Positions 40,228 through 47,477 of a stretch of DNA of 63,680 bases are shown one piece after another; the first letter of the stretch is position 1, and each line of letters starts with the position of its first letter. The DNA comes from Firmicutes bacterium UBA1422 (GTDB lineage Bacteria > Bacillota > Clostridia > Peptostreptococcales > Anaerovoracaceae). Both the position numbers and the translations under genes were made by a program. Below the pieces are notes generated by a model that worked only from the letters and a program-made list of their open reading frames with translations, did not search any database and was not told the DNA's origin. The DNA is taken from positions 148,157 through 211,836 of the forward strand of contig DBPK01000001.1 in the NCBI GenBank assembly GCA_002304835.1, written 5' to 3'.

Positions 40228-40637
40228 TTTTTTTTAATAATGAATGAAATAGCTGAAGTGGTCAAAAAAATAGCTTTAACATTAACATTACTTTTCCTAA
40301 CTTTTCCTAAAACGTGCATATAATTGTGTATTTATGTCTGATATGCACGTTTTCTCATTGATTTTCCGGGATCAGTACGTATTTTGTAAAAATATGCCCC
40401 AAAATGCTATATTATTTTGCTTTTTTTACCTTATTCGTCCTAATAATCAAAAAATCTACAAAAAAACATGCATATTCATTAATGATTTAAGCGATTATGC
40501 TTGTTTTGGGAATCAAATGCTTGTTTTGGGAATCATATGATTTTTTAATGAGAAACGGCACCATCAACAGGCTTATGGAAGACTACTTATGACAGCAAAT
40601 ATGCCGCATACAGCATTATACCTGTTTATTTATTTAT
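40228..40637. other. Intergenic region without a supported gene
   Basis: It holds a 12-bp stem, AAAACGTGCATA (40309-40320) with TATGCACGTTTT (40342-40353), possibly a terminator or small-RNA element, and a 20-bp direct repeat (TGCTTGTTTTGGGAATCA at ~40498 and ~40518). A 68-codon open frame at 40334-40540 has no ribosome binding site and odd composition. lexA is not here. Confidence 0.4.
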
Positions 40638-41372
40638 TTATTTTGATGTGAATTTATCGTGGAGTTTTTCCAGCCAGTGTTCCAGCTTTTTGCGGTATAT
40701 GACGCCGAGGATAAAAAGTGCGATGAAGATGGCAGATATTATTATTACAGATATATAATCACCCTTCCCTGCCTGCATACCTATCAGAAGACTGCCCATC
40801 ATGCCCGGCGTTCTTCCGACAAGGGAAAGAACCAGGAAAAGCTTGAGCTTTATTTCCGAAAGACCTGCCGCATAGCAGCACAGATCCTTGGGGACCCCGG
40901 GAATCAGATAAATAAGCATTATTATGATATAACCCTTTTTACTGTTAAGTTTATGAAGAAATCTGTTTATTTTTTCTTCGCCGAAAAAGATATGGACGGC
41001 ATCATGCCCCAATGCTTTTGCAAGATAGTATGTGATTACTGTTCCAATGGCGGCGCCGATGATGGAATAAAGATATCCCAGCCAGAAACCGAAGAGAAAA
41101 CCGGCAGCAAACTGTATCTGCTGTCCCGGCAGAAAGCTTATGATGATCTGAAGTATCTGTACTCCTATGTAGGCAAAAACACTTTCAGCTTTATATGCAT
41201 GAAAAAATTCCTTGATGGTGCCCAGATCGGAGAACTTCTGAACAGTATCATACTGAAAGAGCCACAAATAAAGAGGAATGCCAATCAAAAGAATCAGCAA
41301 TATAATAAGTTTTATAACAGCGGCTGTCTTTTTGAGCTGCCTGGATTTTTTCTCTTTTTCGTTTTTCAGCAT
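40638..41372 (-). CDS. TVP38/TMEM64 (VTT domain, DedA-like) membrane protein
   Basis: A 244-residue integral membrane protein with about six hydrophobic segments. The VTT signature region is PGQQIQFAAGFLFGFWLGYL followed by GAAIGTVITYYLAKALG; the second half has YLIPGVPKDLCCYAAGLS and GRTPGMMGSLLIG, typical of TVP38/TMEM64 proteins. The family is linked to lipid scrambling or undecaprenyl/polar-lipid handling; the exact role here is unknown. The start codon lies inside a 25-bp tandem repeat and has no clear ribosome binding site. It is the last gene of the long minus-strand series. Confidence 0.88.
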   Translation of the reverse strand: MLKNEKEKKSRQLKKTAAVIKLIILLILLIGIPLYLWLFQYDTVQKFSDLGTIKEFFHAYKAESVFAYIGVQILQIIISFLPGQQIQFAAGFLFGFWLGYLYSIIGAAIGTVITYYLAKALGHDAVHIFFGEEKINRFLHKLNSKKGYIIIMLIYLIPGVPKDLCCYAAGLSEIKLKLFLVLSLVGRTPGMMGSLLIGMQAGKGDYISVIIISAIFIALFILGVIYRKKLEHWLEKLHDKFTSK

Positions 41373-41462
41373 ATTAAATATCTACTTTTTTCAGCATATC
41401 AAATATCTACTATTTTCAGCATATTAAATATTTACTATTCCTTATATCAAATATTTACTATT
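41365..41462 (-). repeat. 25-bp tandem repeat at the VTT gene start / ynbB gene end
   Basis: Four copies of a unit resembling CAGCATATTAAATATCTACT start near 41367, 41392, 41417 and 41442. The outer copies supply the start region of the VTT gene and the last codons (IVNI) and stop of the ynbB gene. Confidence 0.9.
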
Positions 41463-42739
41463 CCTCTGGAACAAAGTTCCTGAAGTGCATTTATGACTCC
41501 GAACATGGAATGGGCGTAAGTCAGGCCTCCCTGGAAATATGCCGTGTAAGGCTCCCTCATGGGGGCATCCGCTGAAAGTTCAATGGAGGAGCCCTGTACG
41601 AAAGCCCCTGCGGCCATAATGACATCATCTTCATAGCCCGGCATTCCCCAGGGTTCGGGTCTTACATGGGAATCCACCGGAGCGGCGGCCTGTATACCCT
41701 GGCAGAAAGCTTTGACGGCCTCCGCAGAGCCCAGTTTTACTGCCTGTATAATATCACTTCTTTTGTCATCGGGAAGCGGACATACTTCATACCCCAGATC
41801 CGAGAAAACCTGTCCGCAGAGTACTGCACCCTTTATAGCCCCGTTTACTGTTGAAGGAGCCATAAACAGTCCCTGCAGCATGTTTCTTGTCTGGCCGAAG
41901 GTGAGACCGCATTCGCCGCCAATGCCCGGGGCAGTCATTCTGTATGAAACCAGATCCACCAGATCTTTTCTGCCGGTAATATAACCGCCGGTAAGTGCCA
42001 GCCCTCCTCCCGGGTTTTTTATAAGGGATCCGGCTATTATATCTGCTCCCAAGCCCGTGGGTTCCAGAGTGTCCAGAAATTCCCCGTAACAGTTGTCCAC
42101 CATGCAGACTATGTCGGGTCTGATACCCTTGACAAAGTCCGTCCAGGCCTTTATTTCGGGGATCGTAACGGCTTTTCTGAAAGCATATCCCGTTGCCCGC
42201 TGCAATGATATCATCCTGGTATCGGAGGTAATAGCTTTTTTTAGCGCATCAAAGTCTAATGAACCGTCTTCTGCCAGCTCCACCTGTTTGTATATTATCC
42301 CGAAATCCTTGAGGCTGCCCTTGCCGCTGCCTCTTATGCCTATGGTCTCTTCTAGGGTGTCATAGGGCCTGCCGGTACAGTATATAAGCTCATCACCGGG
42401 CCTTAAGATACCTGAAAGAGTAAGGGAAAGCGCATGGGTGCCGTTTACTATTATGGGTCTTACAAGGGCGGCTTCCGCTGAGAAAACATCAGCCCATACT
42501 TTTTCCAGGGCTTCCCTTCCGGGATCGTCATATCCGTAACCGGTATTCCAGGAAAAATGCACATCGCTTATCCTGTTCTTGCGGAAGGCATCAAGTATCT
42601 TGTACTGGTTGAAAGTCATTATATCATCAAGCTCGGCAAAGATATCGGCGATCTTGTTTTCTGAAGATGCCACTGTGCTGATGACTTTTTTGTCTATTTT
42701 GAATTTTTCTGTTAAAAGTTTTTCTGTATAAATATCCAC
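41447..42739 (-). CDS. ynbB: Methionine gamma-lyase family PLP protein (YnbB)
   Basis: A 430-residue PLP enzyme of the PF06838 group, once called aluminium resistance protein: HFSWNTGYGYDDPGREALEK, VRPIIVNGTHALSLTLSGIL, DNCYGEFLDTLEPTGLGADI, the likely PLP lysine in GSLIKNPGGGLA and TAYFQGGLTYAHSMFG. The true reaction is not settled. In Bacillus ynbB lies downstream of mutSL-miaA-hfq; the same larger neighbourhood is kept here. It begins with GTG (42739) on the minus strand, following AAAGAGAT. The stop lies inside the 25-bp repeat. Confidence 0.9.
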   Translation of the reverse strand: MDIYTEKLLTEKFKIDKKVISTVASSENKIADIFAELDDIMTFNQYKILDAFRKNRISDVHFSWNTGYGYDDPGREALEKVWADVFSAEAALVRPIIVNGTHALSLTLSGILRPGDELIYCTGRPYDTLEETIGIRGSGKGSLKDFGIIYKQVELAEDGSLDFDALKKAITSDTRMISLQRATGYAFRKAVTIPEIKAWTDFVKGIRPDIVCMVDNCYGEFLDTLEPTGLGADIIAGSLIKNPGGGLALTGGYITGRKDLVDLVSYRMTAPGIGGECGLTFGQTRNMLQGLFMAPSTVNGAIKGAVLCGQVFSDLGYEVCPLPDDKRSDIIQAVKLGSAEAVKAFCQGIQAAAPVDSHVRPEPWGMPGYEDDVIMAAGAFVQGSSIELSADAPMREPYTAYFQGGLTYAHSMFGVINALQELCSRGIVNI

Positions 42740-42779
42740 TTTTTATTATCTCTTTCTTTGATATAAGTTATTTCAGTTG

Positions 42780-42942
42780 CTTCGATTATTGGTGTTCCTT
42801 CTTTTGCTTTAGTTATTATTGTTCTTCTTTTGATTCAGTTATCGTTGTTTTTTATTTTGATTCGGTTATTATTGTTTCTTCTTTTGCTTCGATTATTATT
42901 GTTTCTTCTTTTGCTTCAGTTATTATTGTTTCTTCCTTTGTT
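42780..42942 (-). repeat. 27-bp tandem repeat array (six copies)
   Basis: The unit CTTCGATTATTATTGTTTCT plus TCTTTTG on the + strand repeats about every 27 bp with changes from 42780 to 42942. On the minus strand its Asn codons form the C-terminal NNNN and stop of the unknown Cys-rich protein. Confidence 0.9.
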
Positions 42943-43392
42943 TATAAAGACTATCTTTTTGTCCGGGTCGGGATCCGGGTCCGGATCTTCATCGAAACAT
43001 TCTTCCTTGAGCCAGCAGCTCTTTGTTTCAAGATCGATCTTGTCTCTTTTTCCCGGAAGGGAATCACAGCCGGTTTCACTTTCTCCGTCATTTTCGCAGT
43101 CACTGCAGCAGATTTTTGCTAGTTTGGACAGAACACGGTCAAACTGCTCTGCTTTTAGTATTTCGACTTCCCCTTCCGATACGGATTCCACGGAATCAAA
43201 ATTGATGAATATCTTGGTTATATCTTCTTCCACATAATAAGGATCAATGGTTTTGTCATCATCCAGTTTATACATTTCGATGAATGTCCTTTCTGTTTTT
43301 TCCAGCTGGTCCATAAAATCCTCCAGAGTCTCTGTGCCCTTCGGGTAAAGACATTTCATACATTCCGAAAGTATCAGTACTTTTGTTTTCAT
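42916..43392 (-). CDS. Unknown acidic, Cys-containing protein coupled to the recombinase gene
   Basis: A 158-residue protein; I recognise no family. The N-terminus (MKTKVLILSECMKCLYPKGT, with a CxxC) is predicted helical and acidic, and a middle part reads FDSVESVSEGEVEILKAEQF. The C-terminal third has further cysteines (ICCSDCEND; GCDS; SCWLKEEC), then an acidic Asp-Pro run (DEDPDPDPDPDKK). The last residues (NKGRNNNN) come from the tandem repeat, so its 3' end seems to have been rewritten by repeat growth. Its ATG overlaps the recombinase stop by 1 nt (TAATG) and has AAAGGATGA upstream, so the two are translated together. Metal or zinc binding is possible; no function is proposed. Confidence 0.65.
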   Translation of the reverse strand: MKTKVLILSECMKCLYPKGTETLEDFMDQLEKTERTFIEMYKLDDDKTIDPYYVEEDITKIFINFDSVESVSEGEVEILKAEQFDRVLSKLAKICCSDCENDGESETGCDSLPGKRDKIDLETKSCWLKEECFDEDPDPDPDPDKKIVFINKGRNNNN

Positions 43393-44555
43393 TATTCATC
43401 ATCCTTTCCTGTTATCTTTTCTTTCCGTTCTATTTCCCACTCCATTCCCCTGACAAGTTCTCGTTTTACATTCATTTTGTGAGCTGCGTAAAGTTGTGTG
43501 GTGGTTATTTGCTCATGATCCAGCAGATTCTGCACATCGAATATGGAATTTCCGCGGCCGATCAGGCTGGTAGCGGCGGTTGCCCTCAGTTTATGAGGAC
43601 TGTAACCTGCGTTTCTTGAAGTCTTCATGCCTATGGAGGTGTATTTCTTCACAAGCTCCCTTATCTGTCTTTCCGTCATTCGTTTGCCCTGAAGAGAAAG
43701 AAAAAGTGCATCTTTCATATCTTCGGCTATGTTTTCGCTGCCGGGTCTCTCGTTTTCGATGTAGTCTCTTACGGTGGCAGTGACGGATCTGTTCAAGGGC
43801 ATTGATGATTCCTTTCCTCTTTTTCTGTATATCCTGAACTCTCCCCTACTAAAATTGAAGGAGGAAATATTCAGCTGCTGGAGCTCGGAAAGCCTTAGTC
43901 CGTAGGTCAGGAAAAGAATGAGTATGGATTTGTCTCTCTTTTTTGTCTTTTCCCAGAATTCATGTTCTTTTTTTGTAAGACCGGTTCCGGTGGAAACTGC
44001 ATCAAGCATTACCATGACCTCGTCATCCTGAAGAGCTTTTATCTCCTTTTCCCCGGGTTTGGGAACTTTTATGGGGTCAAAACCGTCGGTTATGTTGCGG
44101 CTTATGAGTTCATCCCTGTAAAGCTGTTTGAAAAGCACCGAAACAGAGGATTTTTTGCGGGCAAGAGTCTTGTTATTGTTCTCATATATATACACGGCGT
44201 TTTTGGTTTCTTTTTCATATTTTCTGCAAAAGTCGATAAAAATATTGATATCAACGGCCTTAATACGTTCAAATTCCTGCAGTTTGATGTTTTTGGGTGT
44301 TTCCGCCACCGTAAGATCCGTCTGATTCACCAGGTAATCGCAGAAAAATGTTATATCGTAAAGGTAGGCAAGTCTTGTCATGGGCAGAACGTTTCCTTTG
44401 AGATACACAAAAAACCCTCGCATAAAAGCAGGAAGATCTTTTTCAAGAGCTTCGCATCTGGATACTATTTCATGCTCTTTTAAAACGATATTATCGGGTT
44501 TGTCGCTCTTGTTATGAATTTTTATCTGTTTTTTTATCTGTTTTTGAACACCCAT
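43392..44555 (-). CDS. Tyrosine recombinase (XerC/XerD/CodV type)
   Basis: A 387-residue integrase-family protein. The N-terminal SAM-like core-binding domain (~40-165) is followed by a catalytic domain with every active residue visible: Arg in LTYGLRLSELQQLN, Lys in YRKRGKESSMPLNR, His-x-x-Arg in SPHKLRATAATSL, His in LLDHEQITTTQLY, and the nucleophile Tyr in the same motif. It lies between miaA and ynbB, where Bacillus has hfq, and overlaps miaA by 22 nt. No attachment site, excisionase or phage gene is near, so a chromosomal (dimer-resolution or locus-specific inversion) role is likelier than a prophage one. GGAGGATATTCTTTT precedes ATG 44555. Confidence 0.9.
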   Translation of the reverse strand: MGVQKQIKKQIKIHNKSDKPDNIVLKEHEIVSRCEALEKDLPAFMRGFFVYLKGNVLPMTRLAYLYDITFFCDYLVNQTDLTVAETPKNIKLQEFERIKAVDINIFIDFCRKYEKETKNAVYIYENNNKTLARKKSSVSVLFKQLYRDELISRNITDGFDPIKVPKPGEKEIKALQDDEVMVMLDAVSTGTGLTKKEHEFWEKTKKRDKSILILFLTYGLRLSELQQLNISSFNFSRGEFRIYRKRGKESSMPLNRSVTATVRDYIENERPGSENIAEDMKDALFLSLQGKRMTERQIRELVKKYTSIGMKTSRNAGYSPHKLRATAATSLIGRGNSIFDVQNLLDHEQITTTQLYAAHKMNVKRELVRGMEWEIERKEKITGKDDE

Positions 44556-45487
44556 AAAAGAATATCCTCCAATGCTTCCTGCTCCGATGAAAAGGCAGAC
44601 AAATCAAACCATTTCATGTCTTCATATCGCTTGAACCAGGTTATCTGGCGCTTGGCATAGTGTCTTGTGTTCTTTTTTATCAGGTCTATCGCCTCTTCCA
44701 GATCATATGCTCCGTTAAGATGGTCTATTATCTCTTTGTAGCCTATGCCTTTCATTGATATGTCCTTTGATGTGAGGCCCCTTGCCATTAGGCCTTCCAC
44801 CTCGTTTACCAGACCGTGGCTCACTATAAGCTCGACTCTGCTGTTTATCCTGTGATAGAGTTCGTTACGGTTTCTCATGAGACCTATCATTATGGTCCCG
44901 TAATCATCTGTTTTTTTCTTTATTTCACTGAAATCCGAAAGAACTTCACCCTTTTCCGCCGCCTCCAGAGCCCTTATAACACGTTTCATATTGTTTGGAT
45001 GTATCCTTTTGGCAGCTTCCGGGTCTTTTTTTCGGAGTCTGTCGTGAAGAGCAGCGGGACCGTTGTTTTTTGCTATGTTTTCCAGCTGTTTTCTGTAGGC
45101 CTTGTCCTCGGGAGGAGTTCCAAAATCCATTTCGTAAATGAGAGAATTAAGGTAAAGTCCGGTACCTCCGGCGATCACGGGGGTCTTTCCCCTCTTGAAT
45201 ATTTCATTGATGGCTTTTTTGGCCATTTGTTGATAGACTGCAGCAGAAAAAGGCTGAAGCGGATCAACTGCTCCGATAAGATGATGCTTTACGATGGCAA
45301 GTTGGTCTTCGGAGGGTTTCGCGCTGCCTATATCCATATGTTTATAAAGCTGCATGGAGTCGCAGGAAACGATTTCACCGTTTGTTTCCCGGGCGATCTT
45401 TATTGCATATTCGGTTTTTCCCACGGCTGTGGGGCCTACGACCACAATTATCTTATTTTTTGGTTTTCTTTTCTTTTTTTCTTCCAT
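44534..45487 (-). CDS. miaA: tRNA dimethylallyltransferase MiaA
   Basis: A 317-residue enzyme: P-loop VVVGPTAVGKTEYAI, substrate block SCDSMQLYKHMDIGSAKPS, VAGGTGLYLNSLIYEMDFG, PNNMKRVIRALE and C-terminal ARHYAKRQITWFKRY (from NTRHYAKRQITWFKR). It adds a dimethylallyl group to A37 of tRNAs that read UNN codons, using dimethylallyl diphosphate; dxs and ispA of the same series belong to that isoprenoid supply. It lies downstream of mutS-mutL as in Bacillus, from which it is separated by a 27-bp repeat array. Confidence 0.95.
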   Translation of the reverse strand: MEEKKKRKPKNKIIVVVGPTAVGKTEYAIKIARETNGEIVSCDSMQLYKHMDIGSAKPSEDQLAIVKHHLIGAVDPLQPFSAAVYQQMAKKAINEIFKRGKTPVIAGGTGLYLNSLIYEMDFGTPPEDKAYRKQLENIAKNNGPAALHDRLRKKDPEAAKRIHPNNMKRVIRALEAAEKGEVLSDFSEIKKKTDDYGTIMIGLMRNRNELYHRINSRVELIVSHGLVNEVEGLMARGLTSKDISMKGIGYKEIIDHLNGAYDLEEAIDLIKKNTRHYAKRQITWFKRYEDMKWFDLSAFSSEQEALEDILLWVFKNR

Positions 45488-45489
45488 AA

Positions 45490-45598
45490 TGCTTTTCTTT
45501 CACTATCTGTGAAGAATGCTTTTCTTTCGCTATCTGTGAAGAATGGTTTTCTTTCACTATCTGTGAAGAATGATCCTCTTTCACTGCTTTGTGAATAA
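45490..45598 (-). repeat. 27-bp tandem repeat between mutL and miaA (four copies)
   Basis: Copies begin at 45490, 45517, 45544 and 45571 (TTTTCTTTCACTATCTGTGA core). Each holds a small inverted repeat, TTCAC-N5-GTGAA. A minus-strand open frame runs through (SSQIVKEKH repeats) but joins the wrong frame of mutL and is taken as non-coding. Confidence 0.92.
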
Positions 45599-45613
45599 GG
45601 AAGTTTTTATCGT

Positions 45614-47413
45614 TTATGTCCGTCCGAATCTTTTTTCTATATCGGTTTTTGAGAATTTTATAAAAGTCGGCCTTCCATGGGGGCATGAAAACGGGTTTTC
45701 ACACTTGGAAAGAGTCTCCATCAGGCCTTCAATCTCCTCTTCCGTCAGGTGATCATTGGCTTTTACAGCTGATTTACAAGCGGTCCCGGTTATTTTCTTT
45801 ATTTGTTCAGGCTGACTTATATCTGTGTTTTCGCTGTATGTATCAAGAAAATCCTTTACGAATTTTTCCGCTTCAGAAAGGCTCAAAAACATGGGTATTT
45901 CTTTTATTATATATGTACCGGGACCGAAATCCTCCACTGAAAATCCCAGAGCATCCAGTATCGATATCCATTTTTCATCATTTTCGGAAATGGCGGGATC
46001 CGCTGAAAATGTGGAAGGTATCATTATCGGCTGTTTGACTTTGAGTTTGCCATTGAATTGGGCCATCAGTTTTTCGAATATTATGCGTTCATGGGCTGCA
46101 TGCTGGTCTATAAGATAGAAATTATCGTGATCAGTTGCTGTGATATAGGATCCGAATATGGAGCCTGTCACCTGTATCTGTGCAAAATCAAAGGGTTTTA
46201 CTTCCGTATATTTTTCGATATGGATCGTTTCCCGGGGTTCCTTATTTCCGTATCCGACTTTATACTCTGCTATTTCCTCCTTTATTTTTTCTGCTTCGTG
46301 TCTGTAACTTGACAATATTGTTTTTATGTCAACCTGGTCCGCAACCATTTCTCTGTCAGGTCCGTTGTCCTGTGTCTGAAAAACATGGGGACCGCCATTT
46401 ATGTCCATGTCCGGGACAGCTTCTTTTACCGTCAGTGCTTCTTTTATTCCACCAGTAAGGACTGATGTAAGGGTTTTTTCATCATTGAATCTGACTTCAC
46501 GCTTGTTGGGATGTATGTTTACATCTATTTCGGAAGGTGATATTTCCAGAAACAGGTATATTATTGGGAAGCGGCCTTCGAAAAGCCTGTCCGAATAGGC
46601 GGAATCAACGGCTTTTTCAAGTATTTTGCTTGATATCGCCCTTCCGTTAACAAAATATATCTGACCTTTCCTGCTGGCTTTGCTTTCCCCGGGGCCCGAA
46701 ATATATCCACTGACATAGATGTTTCCTTCTGTTATTTCAAGGGGCAGCAGTTTCATGGAAGGATCGTTCCCGGAAAGTGTCATTATGACTTTGCGGCGGT
46801 CACCTGTCCCTCTGGTGGAAAACAGGATATTTCCGTTGCTGATCATTCTTATTCTTATTTCCGGGTATGCAAGAGCCATTTGTGCGGCAAAATCGATCAC
46901 TGCAGAGCTTTCGGCACTGTCTGATTTCATAAATTTCAGTCTTGCGGGGGTGTTGAAAAAAAGGTCTCTGACTATCATCGTGGTGCCGTCCGGGCATCCT
47001 GTGGAAATATGTTCTATTGTTTCACCACCGTGGATAACGGTTTTGCTCCCTGTCTGGTTTTCTTTTGTCTTTGTTATAACTTCCATTTTGGAAACCGACG
47101 AAATACTGGCCAAAGCTTCCCCCCGGAACCCCAGGGTCTCTATATATCCCAGGTCTTCAGCTCTTTGTATTTTGCTGGTGGCATGTCTCTGAAAAGCCAT
47201 ATGGACTTGTTTTTCCGGGATACCGCTACCGTTATCGGTAACTCTGATGTATTCTTTTCCGCCCTTTCTGATCTCGATCACAATGGAAGAAGCCCCTGCA
47301 TCAATGGAATTTTCCACAAGTTCCTTCACCACCGAAAGAGGACGATCCACCACTTCTCCCGCAGCGATCAGATCCGAAACGGTCTTATTCAGAAGTTTTA
47401 TCGTCTGTTGCAT
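45614..47413 (-). CDS. mutL: DNA mismatch repair protein MutL
   Basis: A 599-residue protein. The GHKL ATPase domain has ELVENSIDAGASSIVIEI, DNGSGIP, TLGFRGEALASISSVS and the DLFFNTPARLKFM transducer region. The C-terminal domain has the endonuclease motif DQHAAHERIIFE, ACKSAVKANDHLT and CPHGRPTFIKFS, so this is the nicking MutL of bacteria that lack MutH. It acts with MutS, encoded 64 nt upstream. The tandem repeat begins right after the stop codon. Confidence 0.96.
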   Translation of the reverse strand: MQQTIKLLNKTVSDLIAAGEVVDRPLSVVKELVENSIDAGASSIVIEIRKGGKEYIRVTDNGSGIPEKQVHMAFQRHATSKIQRAEDLGYIETLGFRGEALASISSVSKMEVITKTKENQTGSKTVIHGGETIEHISTGCPDGTTMIVRDLFFNTPARLKFMKSDSAESSAVIDFAAQMALAYPEIRIRMISNGNILFSTRGTGDRRKVIMTLSGNDPSMKLLPLEITEGNIYVSGYISGPGESKASRKGQIYFVNGRAISSKILEKAVDSAYSDRLFEGRFPIIYLFLEISPSEIDVNIHPNKREVRFNDEKTLTSVLTGGIKEALTVKEAVPDMDINGGPHVFQTQDNGPDREMVADQVDIKTILSSYRHEAEKIKEEIAEYKVGYGNKEPRETIHIEKYTEVKPFDFAQIQVTGSIFGSYITATDHDNFYLIDQHAAHERIIFEKLMAQFNGKLKVKQPIMIPSTFSADPAISENDEKWISILDALGFSVEDFGPGTYIIKEIPMFLSLSEAEKFVKDFLDTYSENTDISQPEQIKKITGTACKSAVKANDHLTEEEIEGLMETLSKCENPFSCPHGRPTFIKFSKTDIEKRFGRT

Positions 47414-47477
47414 TTATGCCGCCTTTCAGATCCGGACCCGATTCAAGTATTTGTCAATCAGGATCCGGTTTGCTGGT

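Noticed and set aside
40334..40540. 68-codon frame upstream of the yneA-like promoter
   Set aside because: No ribosome binding site, aromatic-rich composition like random AT-rich DNA, and it includes a direct repeat.
43392..44555. Integrated mobile element carrying the recombinase
   Set aside because: The flanking genes keep the standard Firmicutes order, and no attachment repeats, excisionase or cargo genes were found.
45453..45686. Minus-strand 77-codon frame with SSQIVKEKH repeats
   Set aside because: It overlaps the end of mutL and start of miaA in other frames, and its content is only the 27-bp tandem repeat.
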